From contig CAYZPB010000011.1 of NCBI GenBank assembly GCA_964480445.1, positions 1 through 23,724 on the forward strand: DNA of 23,724 nucleotides, written 5' to 3'. A model generated the notes under the pieces. It ran no database searches. It was not told the DNA's origin and saw nothing but the letters and a program-made list of their open reading frames with translations. Each line of letters starts with the position of its first letter. Positions within the stretch are counted from its first letter, which is position 1. This DNA comes from CAYZPB01 sp964480445 (GTDB taxonomy: Bacteria; Bacillota; Bacilli; Tepidibacillales; Tepidibacillaceae). Both the position numbers and the translations under genes were made by a program. Below are positions 15,496 to 22,670 of the stretch, piece after piece.

Positions 15496-16295
15496 TCTTT
15501 GTGGTGCTCGCCGATAAAAGCATTTGCAACGCGACTCCAGAAAGGAAATGGACGATAACGGATAAATCTAATTTTTTCTTCAGCAACAGCGCATGTAATC
15601 GACTGTATTTTATCAAGTTTTAAATAAAGATGGTCATAGGATAGCGACAATTCTCCATCATACTCTGGGAATAATTGGATTGTCTGTTCCTTTGGTAGCA
15701 AAAGCGAAGAGCCGATTGTGCGGTAAACGCGATTATTAAGTGAAGCAATCTCACTTAGTTGTATCGACTCAAACGATGGATGGATAATCGCTCCGCCGAT
15801 ACTTTTGTTATAGGCGGTGCTGCCAGATGGTGTTGCAACGCATAGACCATCGCCGCGGAATGTTTCAAAGTCAAAATCGTTAATTCTAACCTTCATCACT
15901 AAACTTTTATTCAGACTTTTTACAACGAATTCATTGAGGGCAATAATTTCATAGGTAAAATCCGTAGTGTAAATAAATACCTTAACGAGTGGGTATTGAC
16001 TAATTTTAAATTCGTTATTAGCGGCAATCATCGCTGCCAATGTTTCTAAATCTTTGATCTGCCAATCTGCATAAAATCCCAAGTGACCTGTATGAATACC
16101 TAAAAAGGCTATTTCCTCTAGACGACTGCGATTCTGTTGGAAAGCGTCGAGAAAGGTGCCGTCGCCGCCGATTGAGATAACGATTGCTGGCTCCTTTTCG
16201 TCATTAACTAATTGATATTTCTCGGCATATTCTCTAAATCGTGCTGCAGTTTCTAAGGATAATTTATCGTTTCGAACGACTAAACTGTATTTCAT
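15492..16295 (-). CDS. nadK: NAD kinase
   Basis: NadK phosphorylates NAD to NADP using ATP or polyphosphate in the cytoplasm, the only route to NADP. The protein has 267 residues from the chosen start. Signature segments are ISIGGDGTFLDAF (Asp45 catalytic), GIHTGHLGF, ALNEFVV (Asn121-Glu122) and GDGLCVATPSGSTAYNKSIGGAIIHP. The start at 16295 is fixed by GGGGAGGTG just upstream and by homology to family N-termini (MKYSLVVRND); an in-frame extension to 16421 has no site. Its stop codon overlaps the addA stop region by four bases with no terminator between. In B. subtilis nadK neighbours other genes; here it stands alone. Confidence 0.94.
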   Translation of the reverse strand: MKYSLVVRNDKLSLETAARFREYAEKYQLVNDEKEPAIVISIGGDGTFLDAFQQNRSRLEEIAFLGIHTGHLGFYADWQIKDLETLAAMIAANNEFKISQYPLVKVFIYTTDFTYEIIALNEFVVKSLNKSLVMKVRINDFDFETFRGDGLCVATPSGSTAYNKSIGGAIIHPSFESIQLSEIASLNNRVYRTIGSSLLLPKEQTIQLFPEYDGELSLSYDHLYLKLDKIQSITCAVAEEKIRFIRYRPFPFWSRVANAFIGEHHKD

Positions 16296-16317
16296 CTCTC
16301 CACCTCCCCTTAAACTA
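16293..16317 (-). repeat. Leader copy 1: nadK ribosome-site region
   Basis: Read on the minus strand, this TAGTTTAAGG... leader ending in GGGAGGTGGAGAGATG is almost the same as the tatA leader at 16489-16514. There are 24 identities in 26 aligned columns, with a perfect 16-base core including the start codon. The two copies form a long-spaced inverted repeat about 170 bp apart. Confidence 0.75.
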
Positions 16318-16322
16318 TTTCC

Positions 16323-16328
16323 ATTATA
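16323..16328 (-). promoter_or_regulatory. Possible -10 box for nadK
   Basis: A perfect TATAAT on the minus strand would give an RNA start about 20 bases before the nadK ATG. The hexamer 17 bp upstream (TACCAT) is a poor -35, so this rests on the -10 alone. Confidence 0.35.
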
Positions 16329-16488
16329 CATTATGTCGTATTTAGATGGTAGCAGTTGTTGTACGATATATATTTGCGAAACAGATTTATTGATGGTAAT
16401 ATTATCTTTAATAGGGTACAATTAAATTCACAGATAAATCTTCAAATATTTATAGTTTAATATATTTAGTAAGATATAACATGCGAAT

Positions 16489-16514
16489 TAGTTTTAAAGG
16501 GAGGTGGAGAGATG
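16489..16514 (+). repeat. Leader copy 2: tatA ribosome-site region
   Basis: This is the plus-strand partner of 16293-16317. It contains the same GGGAGGTGGAGAGATG core leading straight into the tatA start. Confidence 0.75.
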
Positions 16515-16778
16515 GGAATTGCAGGAATTGGTATACCAGGTTTAATACTGATTTTAGTTATTGCTTTAATAATTTTCGGACCCAACAAATTACCCGAGCT
16601 GGGAAAAGCTGCTGGTTCCACACTAAGAGAATTTAAATCTGCTACTAAGGATTTACACGAGGATGAAAAAGAGAGTATTAAAGAATTAAAAGATGATATG
16701 AACGAAATTAAAGATGATATCGAAGAAGCTGTAATGAAAGAAATCGATCCGGAAAGTAATGAACAAGAGAGCGCATAA
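16512..16778 (+). CDS. tatA: Twin-arginine translocase subunit, TatA/TatE type
   Basis: This 88-residue membrane protein has the TatA plan: a short N-terminal TM helix (about 4-21), the FGP hinge (FGPNKLPELGKAAGSTLREFKSAT), an amphipathic helix, and a charged cytoplasmic tail. TatA oligomers form the pore-like element through which TatC-recruited folded proteins cross the membrane. The tail (about 45-88) is strongly acidic and heptad-like, with repeats of the type KDDMNEIKDDIEE, and may be a coiled coil. No tatC is in the window, so the partner lies elsewhere or this is a second TatA. AGGGAGGTGGAG precedes ATG 16512. The terminator at 16785-16817 closes a single-gene unit. Confidence 0.9.
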   Translation: MGIAGIGIPGLILILVIALIIFGPNKLPELGKAAGSTLREFKSATKDLHEDEKESIKELKDDMNEIKDDIEEAVMKEIDPESNEQESA

Positions 16779-16784
16779 TAAAAA

Positions 16785-16817
16785 TCCCTGTTAGTTAAAC
16801 TAACAGGGAATTTTTTT
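16785..16817. terminator. Bidirectional terminator between tatA and the SDR gene
   Basis: TCCCTGTTAGT (16785-16795) and ACTAACAGGGA (16799-16809) form a perfect 11-bp stem with a 3-base loop. An A-run precedes it and a T-run (16811-16817) follows, so it can work in both directions. Confidence 0.9.
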
Positions 16818-16838
16818 GTTAACTAAGTAAGCAACTAA

Positions 16839-17603
16839 CTAACTTGCTGTCCAACCACCGTCAGCAACCAAAGTAATTCCGTTAACAAAGCTGGCATCAT
16901 CAGATGCAAGGAATAAAGCAATTTGTGCTATCTCCTCCGGCTCGCCATTAGGAGCGTGCTCGAGATTAGTCCCATTTGCAAGTGCTTCATAACCTAATGG
17001 ATCTGGTGCCGTGATTGTCGCACCGATATTTGTATTAACACCACCAGGAGCAATCGCATTACAACGAATGCCAAACTTTCCATATGTTGAGGCAATATTT
17101 TTAGTTAATCCAATCAAGCCATGCTTGGAGGCAACATAAGAAGTTCCGCCTCTTGTTCCGAAAAGCCCACCAACAGAGGCAGTGTTAACAATGACCCCAC
17201 CTGTTTTCTGTTCCTTCATAATATTAAGTGCGAGACGGGATGCTTTCATTGGTGCAGTTAAGTTGATTGCAATAACTCGATCCCAAAGATCATTTGTTAA
17301 GTTACCAACTGCAACAAAATTGTCCATAATTCCTGCATTATTTACTAATATATCAAGTTTGCCGTAGTTTTCTATTGCTGCATTGATCATGTTTTCAATC
17401 TCTTCTTCCTTCATAACATTTGTCGAAACGGCGATTGCTGTACCACCATCAGCGACGATTTCGTCAACAACGGTCTGTAAGCCCTCAGCGTTTAGGTCGG
17501 CCGCCACAATTTTTGCACCTTCGGCAGCATAGAGTGTTGCTATTGCTTTACCCATACCAGATGCAGCGCCTGTAACAATTGCAACTTTGTCTTTTAATTT
17601 CAT
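16839..17603 (-). CDS. Short-chain dehydrogenase/reductase, FabG-like
   Basis: This 254-residue cytoplasmic NAD(P)-dependent oxidoreductase is a classical SDR. It has a Rossmann motif TGAASGMG (11-18), NNAG near 88-91, Asn114, Ser143 in the NTAS segment, the catalytic pair Tyr156/Lys160 (SYVASK) and a C-terminal DGGWTAS. Asp36 at the end of the second beta strand (VAADLN) suggests NAD(H) rather than NADP(H). The substrate cannot be read from sequence; FabG-like ketoacyl reductases, hydroxysteroid and sugar dehydrogenases all share this shape. A GGAGGAG site sits just before ATG 17603. It has its own promoter and an operator-like inverted repeat in the leader, so it is probably regulated separately from the neighbouring genes. 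Confidence 0.92.
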   Translation of the reverse strand: MKLKDKVAIVTGAASGMGKAIATLYAAEGAKIVAADLNAEGLQTVVDEIVADGGTAIAVSTNVMKEEEIENMINAAIENYGKLDILVNNAGIMDNFVAVGNLTNDLWDRVIAINLTAPMKASRLALNIMKEQKTGGVIVNTASVGGLFGTRGGTSYVASKHGLIGLTKNIASTYGKFGIRCNAIAPGGVNTNIGATITAPDPLGYEALANGTNLEHAPNGEPEEIAQIALFLASDDASFVNGITLVADGGWTAS

Positions 17604-17647
17604 TTTTTACTCCTCCTCTTTTTATATAAAAACTCATTTAAAATATA

Positions 17648-17668
17648 GATTGCTCAAAATGAACAATC
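17648..17668 (-). promoter_or_regulatory. Operator-like inverted repeat in the SDR leader
   Basis: GATTGCTC (17648-17655) and GAACAATC (17661-17668) are inverted repeats with 7 of 8 positions matching, around a 5-base centre. The site falls a few bases downstream of the predicted SDR RNA start, a position typical for a repressor roadblock. Confidence 0.5.
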
Positions 17669-17679
17669 CACTTTTTTTA

Positions 17680-17708
17680 ATTATAGTATAAGTATCTGTG
17701 ATAAACAA
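17680..17708 (-). promoter_or_regulatory. Promoter for the SDR gene
   Basis: On the minus strand, TTGTTT (17703-17708) and TATAAT (17680-17685) are separated by 17 bp. It is divergent from, and 18 bp away from, the -35 of the lemA promoter. Confidence 0.55.
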
Positions 17709-17726
17709 TAGGTTATTTAATTTATT

Positions 17727-17756
17727 TTGAGTTAATTAGTTTTAAACTACTATATA
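17727..17756 (+). promoter_or_regulatory. Promoter for the lemA operon
   Basis: TTGAGT (17727-17732) and TATATA (17751-17756) are separated by 18 bp. A TATAAT overlaps two bases further on. The predicted RNA start is about 65 bases before lemA. Confidence 0.45.
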
Positions 17757-17830
17757 ATTGCATTATCATTGGTTATAATAAAACATAAGGAATAATATTT
17801 TATCAATATTATTAGAACGGAGGAGTTTAG

Positions 17831-18382
17831 ATGGGTTATTTTTTAGCTATTATTATTGCATTAATTGTTATTATTGTACTGTGGGTTATTTCGGTACAAC
17901 GTTCATTGGTTACCTATGATGAAAATGTAAATAATTCAATGTCACAGATCGGTGTACAATTATCATCACGTTGGGATGCTCTAAATGCCTTGCTTGATTT
18001 GACAAAAGGCTACGCAGAATATGAGTACAAAGCGATTACAGATACAATAAAACTGCGGAGAACTATTACAAGAGATTCTACACCACAAGAGGTTGTGGAG
18101 CAGGAGACCTTAATTACTGATGCCCTGAGCAGAATAATGGCAATTGCAGAAAATTATCCAGAACTAAAAGCAGATCAGACCTATATAACAACAATGGATT
18201 CTGTAAATCTTTATGAGAATATGGTAAGAACTAGCAGACAAATCTACAATGATACTGTTACTAAGTTAAACCGAGCAATTAGAATGTTTCCAACATCTTT
18301 AATTGCAGCACCTTTGGGTTTTGCACAACGTGATTATCTAGAAGCAGTTAGTAGTAAAGCCGACATGCCTGACATGAGATAA
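17831..18382 (+). CDS. lemA: LemA family protein
   Basis: This 183-residue LemA-type protein has one N-terminal TM helix (about 3-22) with the rest helical and coiled-coil-rich on one side of the membrane. Family marks are VQRSLVTYDENVNNSMSQIGVQLSSRWDALNALL, YPELKAD and the conserved C-terminal stretch FPTSLIAAPLGFAQRDYLEAV. LemA proteins often lie next to DUF2207/TPM-type membrane proteins with glycine-rich tails, as here, but their biochemical role is not settled. AACGGAGGAG precedes the ATG. The DUF2207 gene follows within about 27 bases, and the four genes to 21598 run on one strand without an internal terminator. Confidence 0.92.
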   Translation: MGYFLAIIIALIVIIVLWVISVQRSLVTYDENVNNSMSQIGVQLSSRWDALNALLDLTKGYAEYEYKAITDTIKLRRTITRDSTPQEVVEQETLITDALSRIMAIAENYPELKADQTYITTMDSVNLYENMVRTSRQIYNDTVTKLNRAIRMFPTSLIAAPLGFAQRDYLEAVSSKADMPDMR

Positions 18383-18409
18383 GTCTGTTTGTTATTGGAG
18401 GAGTTAGCA

Positions 18410-20131
18410 ATTAAAAAAAAATTCATGGCACTTATAAGTATGATAATCATCTTGTGTATTTTTACACCAGTAGTTTTTGCTGCAAACAATGTAGAGAACA
18501 TTGATATTGAGGTTGTTTTAAATGACAATGGCTCGGCGATTATAACACAAGTTTGGAAGGGTTATTTCGATCAAGGAACAGAAGGTTACATTCCAATCAA
18601 CAATCTTGCTGGAATGTCAATTAAAAATTATAGAGTCAGTGATCTTAATGGACCATATAGCTATAAGGAAAATTGGGATATCAATGGAAGTTTTGCAAGC
18701 AAATATCGTCAATATGGGATTGTCGAGACCATAGAAGGTTACGAACTATGTTGGGGACTCTCAGAATATGGTCAGCGAGAATATATTATCTCTTATGAGA
18801 TTACTGGTCTAGTTGGTTCTTACATTGATGACGACGGTTTCCTCTTTCAGTTTGTCAATCCAGAGATGGATACGATTCCGACGGACATCACAGTTGATCT
18901 TTATTTAAAGAATGGCAAAGCGCTTAACCCAGATAATGCTGGTATTTGGGCCTTTGGTTTTAATGGGCAGATTAATTTCATGGAAAATGGACATGTTTAT
19001 ACTTATACTGACTTGCCAATGTCGAGTAAGAGTGAGCATGTTACAATAATGATTCGTTTAGCCAAGGGGCTAATCAGCCCCGAAAGAGTAATTGAACAAC
19101 CTTTCACAGCTGTAATGGAAGAAGCATTTATTGATAGCGATTATGATCAGAATAATGGCATCTTACCAGATGATGGGGTTGTCTCGGATGAGCCTAATGG
19201 ACCGTCAGTGTTTATAAAAACAATATTAGCACTTGTGGCCGCTGCATTCATTGGACTTATTGGCAGACTTGGCGTAAACGCTTATCAAAGACAGAAAAAG
19301 ATTAAACAATTATACAGAAAAGCTAACTACTTTCGTGAGATTCCCTTTAATGGAGATATGGAAGCGGCCTATGTTTTAGCGGAAGATTTTGGGCAAGCGA
19401 AAGAGGATGGGAACCTGATTGGTGCAGCATTCCTGAGACTGATTAATGAAGGCTGCTTAGAGCCGATGAGCGAAAAAAGTGTTGGTTTTTTTGGAAGTGT
19501 GAAGGAGAGCGTTTCACTTAGATTAGTAAAAGCTCCAGTGAGTGCAGGATACACAGCGGAACGCCTATATCCTATATTAATTCTCGCTAGTGGCGAGGAC
19601 CAAATTTTACAAGAACGCGAACTAGAAAAGTATTCGAAAAAAAATTATCAAGAACTGCTCGATATTGTAAATGATGCCAAGTCTGAAGGAACAAAAAAAC
19701 TTCGTGAATTATATATCTACGAGAAATCTAAGCAGAGTAAGCCGTTGGGGTTATCGCAAGTTGGTAAACAGAAACTAGAAAATATTATGGGATTTAAAAA
19801 GTTTCTCTTAGATTTTTCGCTCATTGCAGAGAGAGGGATTTCTGAAGCAATTTTGTGGCAAGACTACCTGACTTTTGCCACACTTTTTGGTATTGCTGAC
19901 AAAACGATTGAGCAGTTTGAGAAGGTTTATCCGATTCCAACTGATTTTAGTGAAAAGGCGCTTGTCTCATATCAACTTTCAACATCTTATATGCGAGCTT
20001 CTTATGTAACTGCTTTTGCTGCTGGTCGCACAGCTGCAAGTGCTGCCCGTTCATCTGGTTTCGGTGGTGGAAGCTCTTTTGGCGGTGGCGGCGGCTTCAG
20101 TGGCGGCGGTGTAGGTGGAGGAACTCGATAA
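18410..20131 (+). CDS. DUF2207-type membrane protein with glycine-rich tail
   Basis: About 573 residues, consistent with DUF2207 and typically paired with LemA. Order: signal peptide (KKKFMALISMIIILC...VFA|A), an extracellular beta-rich domain of about 200 residues, a TM helix in FIKTILALVAAAFIGLIGRLGV, a cytoplasmic region of about 240 residues, and a tail GGGSSFGGGGGFSGGG. The role of the family is unknown. The start is uncertain. GGAGGAG at 18397-18403 points to ATT 18410, six bases on, which yields the basic n-region KKK that the signal peptide needs. The first ATG (18425) is 21 bases from the site and removes the lysines, and upstream TTG codons overlap the site. Confidence 0.85.
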   Translation: MKKKFMALISMIIILCIFTPVVFAANNVENIDIEVVLNDNGSAIITQVWKGYFDQGTEGYIPINNLAGMSIKNYRVSDLNGPYSYKENWDINGSFASKYRQYGIVETIEGYELCWGLSEYGQREYIISYEITGLVGSYIDDDGFLFQFVNPEMDTIPTDITVDLYLKNGKALNPDNAGIWAFGFNGQINFMENGHVYTYTDLPMSSKSEHVTIMIRLAKGLISPERVIEQPFTAVMEEAFIDSDYDQNNGILPDDGVVSDEPNGPSVFIKTILALVAAAFIGLIGRLGVNAYQRQKKIKQLYRKANYFREIPFNGDMEAAYVLAEDFGQAKEDGNLIGAAFLRLINEGCLEPMSEKSVGFFGSVKESVSLRLVKAPVSAGYTAERLYPILILASGEDQILQERELEKYSKKNYQELLDIVNDAKSEGTKKLRELYIYEKSKQSKPLGLSQVGKQKLENIMGFKKFLLDFSLIAERGISEAILWQDYLTFATLFGIADKTIEQFEKVYPIPTDFSEKALVSYQLSTSYMRASYVTAFAAGRTAASAARSSGFGGGSSFGGGGGFSGGGVGGGTR

Positions 20132-20186
20132 AGAGTGATAACATAAATATATATATTTACAAAAATAAGTGTTAGAGGTGATCGAA

Positions 20187-20822
20187 ATGATTGAACAATT
20201 AGTAAAGCAGTTTCTAGATGGCGATGTGCAGAAATCGCTGGGCAAAACTGTAGACGCGAAGCCAGAGGAAGTTTCCAAGTTAACAGAACTTGCAATACCA
20301 ACTCTATTAGCGGGTCTTGGTAAAAACTCCAGTACTGATGAAGGAGCTAATTCTTTGTTAGAGGCCCTGAGTCAACATGAGAACCAAGATTTAAGCAATT
20401 TAGAAAATGCTTTAAAAAATATAGATGCTAAAGACGGATCAAAAATTATCGGACATATTTTTGGTGCTGATACAAAGAAGGTTGAGGATAAATTAGCTAA
20501 GGAATCCGGTTTAAACAACAACCAAGTATCAGGCTTATTAAACCAACTAGCACCATTACTTATGGGCACCTTAGGACAAGAGAAAAAAGCGGGTTCACTT
20601 GATGCGGGTAGTCTTTCACAGGTTCTTCTCAGTCTTGTTGGCAGTGGTAGCAAGAGCGGTGTACTAGATATTGTTCTTGATATTTTTACTAGCGATGGTG
20701 ACAATGTTCTTGCCGACCTTGTGGGCAATCTGTTTAGTAAACAAGAAGATAAGAAGAGTGAAAAGTCGACCAAGGATTCATCCAACAAGCTGTTGGATTC
20801 AGTCCTAAAACTTTTAAAATAA
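20187..20822 (+). CDS. DUF937-like protein
   Basis: This 211-residue, soluble, helical protein resembles DUF937 (YidB-type) proteins: an N-terminal segment MIEQLVKQFLDGDVQKSLGKTVDAKPEEVSKLTELAIPTLLAGLGK, then repeated 'L...G.....v...la..sGl....v..ll..l.P.lm..lg' units, ending in a Lys/Ser-rich tail. The function of this family is not established. I chose ATG 20187 because AGAGGTGATC, an almost ideal anti-16S match, lies just upstream; an in-frame GTG at 20169 precedes that site. It sits 55 bases after the DUF2207 gene with no terminator between, so it is probably in the lemA operon. Confidence 0.75.
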   Translation: MIEQLVKQFLDGDVQKSLGKTVDAKPEEVSKLTELAIPTLLAGLGKNSSTDEGANSLLEALSQHENQDLSNLENALKNIDAKDGSKIIGHIFGADTKKVEDKLAKESGLNNNQVSGLLNQLAPLLMGTLGQEKKAGSLDAGSLSQVLLSLVGSGSKSGVLDIVLDIFTSDGDNVLADLVGNLFSKQEDKKSEKSTKDSSNKLLDSVLKLLK

Positions 20823-20875
20823 ATTATTAAACCAAAATAAGCCACTCTTACAATAATTTAACAGGGGGATTTTCA

Positions 20876-21598
20876 ATGAACTTTAGAAAAAATGAAACAA
20901 ACAGAAATACTGGAAACGATACGAATAATGAATACTCTATTGAAAATCTCAATCAAATTTCTTTCTTTAAGTTTCTTAGCCAAGAAGAGTGGATTACTAT
21001 TAAAGAAAATATTTCCGAATTAAAATACAAAAATGATGATGTCATTTTATTTGAAGGAGATAAAAAGAAAGAAAAGCAAGGAATCTATGTTGTATCAAGT
21101 GGCAGTGTCTCAGTTACTAAAAGTTCACATCATGGAAGATACTATCATGTAAGAGTTTTAGAGCTGGGAGAAGTATTTATTAATCCTGGTCTTTTTGATG
21201 GAGGGCCAAGCCCAGCTACACTTAAAGCAATTGGTGATACAAAAGTTTTTTATATTTCCAGAGAGGTTATTTTGCCGACAATTACAAAGGATAGTAGCAT
21301 GTCGGAAGGAATGTATCTAATTATTGCTGAGATTATACGAAGTGCCATATCCGTAATTGATGATTTAGCTTTTAAAGATAACTATCGCCGCTTGGCGTCA
21401 TTCCTAATTAATGTTTCAAAAAATGATATTATCAATAGGCAACAATTTACTTTGCAGTTTATCTCAAGTTGCATTAATACGGTTCCGGAAGTAGTTAGCA
21501 GAGAGCTGAAGAAAATGGCTGATGAGGGCTTAATTGAAATTACGCGTACAAAAATATTTATTGTAGATCGACAGGAACTAGAAGAGGTTGCTTCTTAA
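20876..21598 (+). CDS. Crp/Fnr-family transcriptional regulator
   Basis: 240 residues with an N-terminal cyclic-nucleotide-type beta barrel (about 28-135) and a C-terminal winged helix (about 170-232: FTLQFISSCINTVPEVVSRELKKMADEGLIEITRTKIFIVDRQEL). The barrel contains GIYVVSSGSVSV and LELGEVFINPGLFDGGPSPATLKAIG. At the phosphate-binding position, where cAMP-binding Crp has R-S/T, it has P-S-P-A, and the N-terminal part has no cysteine cluster for an Fe-S sensor. Its ligand is therefore unlikely to be cAMP or an FNR-type cluster and is unknown. The first 20 residues are polar and Asn-rich, probably disordered. ACAGGGGGA precedes the ATG. It is the last gene of the lemA group and is closed by the terminator at 21631-21683. 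An 8-TM protein gene follows. Confidence 0.9.
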   Translation: MNFRKNETNRNTGNDTNNEYSIENLNQISFFKFLSQEEWITIKENISELKYKNDDVILFEGDKKKEKQGIYVVSSGSVSVTKSSHHGRYYHVRVLELGEVFINPGLFDGGPSPATLKAIGDTKVFYISREVILPTITKDSSMSEGMYLIIAEIIRSAISVIDDLAFKDNYRRLASFLINVSKNDIINRQQFTLQFISSCINTVPEVVSRELKKMADEGLIEITRTKIFIVDRQELEEVAS

Positions 21599-21630
21599 TA
21601 ATAGAAACGGCTTGACAAAAGTCATGGACG

Positions 21631-21683
21631 ACAAAATAGAAACAAAGTATTATTCACTTTGTGTGATAATATTTTGTTTTTTT
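21631..21683 (+). terminator. Terminator after the Crp-family gene
   Basis: This is a nested hairpin: outer stem ACAAAATA (21631-21638) with TATTTTGT (21670-21677), inner stem ACAAAGT (21642-21648) with ACTTTGT (21656-21662), then a T-run to 21683. It closes the lemA-to-regulator unit. Confidence 0.75.
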
Positions 21684-21785
21684 ATTTGCAGTATATTTAA
21701 CTAATCTTCCCGCCAATAATGTATTAAAGGTGAGAAGATAAATATAAAAATAGAGTTAAGTTATATTAATAGGGGAGGGTTTATC

Positions 21786-22607
21786 TTGGTTTCGAATAAG
21801 TTAAGCAGGAAATATTTAGTTGGTGGTATTGTTTCTCTAATCGGCGGTTTAATTGCGCTAACAGTTAATTTATTTTTATTTTTGGATCAGTACCCCGCAT
21901 TAAAAATTGGTTTTAAAGAAGCTAATAATATGGCTGGTGTAAAGGTTGTTACTTGGATTTTCCCAGCGATGAGTGACGTAATAATGATTGCAGGTACAAT
22001 GTTAGTAATTGCAGCAATTGGTTTTTTCACTAAGAAGTCCTGGGCAACTCCAATTTCAATAATTGCATCTGTACTAGGATTACTAGGTGCTTGGATGGCT
22101 TTAGTCTGGCCACTAATGATTTCGTATTTCCCAGTATACATTCCAGTATTTGTAACCTTCTTAGTAGTATGGTCTGTTTTACTACTCTATGTTTACAAAA
22201 TTGATCTTAAGAATTTTGTGTTAGCAACATTGGGTGGAGTTGCCATGGTACTTTGTTTTATGGATGGAACTGCAGGTGTTAATAAGATTGTGGGTACAAT
22301 GTTTAAATTTGGTAGCGCAGATCCACTGTTCCTAGTTACACAACAATTGAATTGGATTGCTGCTGCAGCATGGGGATTGTTTACAGTAGGAGTTATTTAT
22401 CGTAAGAAATGGGCTTTAATAATGGGTTACGCAGGAGGTATCCTAGCATTAATTGGCAGTGTTCCTCTTGCATACACAAATAGCGTGGAGACAGGGGAAT
22501 TTTCCTTGTTTTGGCTTGCACCGATCTTAAGCGGTTTGTTATTGCTGGTTTTACTAATCAAAGGTGACAAGCATTGGCTTCCAAAAGAAAAAGAGATTGA
22601 AGGCTAA
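21786..22607 (+). CDS. 8-TM membrane protein of unassigned family (paralogue 2)
   Basis: I do not recognise the family. 273 residues with about eight TM helices. It is homologous over its length to the protein at 6974-7870. Shared segments include FMDGTAGVNK (158-167), matching FMNGNAALNK of the other, a helix ending VIYRKKW (203-209), and VPLAYTNSV (226-234), matching FPVAYADSI. Within the protein, GFFTKKSW (79-86) and VGVIYRKKW (201-209) recur in the same helix context, which suggests a 4+4 duplication. The large K/A/G/P-rich loop of paralogue 1 is shortened to a few residues here (about 170-182). The start is TTG 21786, with AGGGGAGGG upstream. The gene lies directly after the terminator of the Crp-family regulator. 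I see no clear promoter in 21684-21785. Confidence 0.85.
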   Translation: MVSNKLSRKYLVGGIVSLIGGLIALTVNLFLFLDQYPALKIGFKEANNMAGVKVVTWIFPAMSDVIMIAGTMLVIAAIGFFTKKSWATPISIIASVLGLLGAWMALVWPLMISYFPVYIPVFVTFLVVWSVLLLYVYKIDLKNFVLATLGGVAMVLCFMDGTAGVNKIVGTMFKFGSADPLFLVTQQLNWIAAAAWGLFTVGVIYRKKWALIMGYAGGILALIGSVPLAYTNSVETGEFSLFWLAPILSGLLLLVLLIKGDKHWLPKEKEIEG

Positions 22608-22642
22608 ACGCTAATTACACATAAAAAAGATTTACCTTATTG

Positions 22643-22670
22643 GAGAGGCCTAAAGGTCTCTCTTTCTTTT
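22643..22670 (+). terminator. Terminator after the second 8-TM gene
   Basis: GAGAGGCCT (22643-22651) pairs with AGGTCTCTC (22654-22662), with one G-T wobble, followed by a T-rich tract. Its right part overlaps the end of the convergent PHP gene. Confidence 0.75.

Noticed and set aside
21612..21642. A perfect TTGACA after the Crp-family gene
   Set aside because: No -10 box lies at 16-18 bp. The best hexamer at 19 bp falls inside the terminator hairpin, so RNA started there would stop at once.
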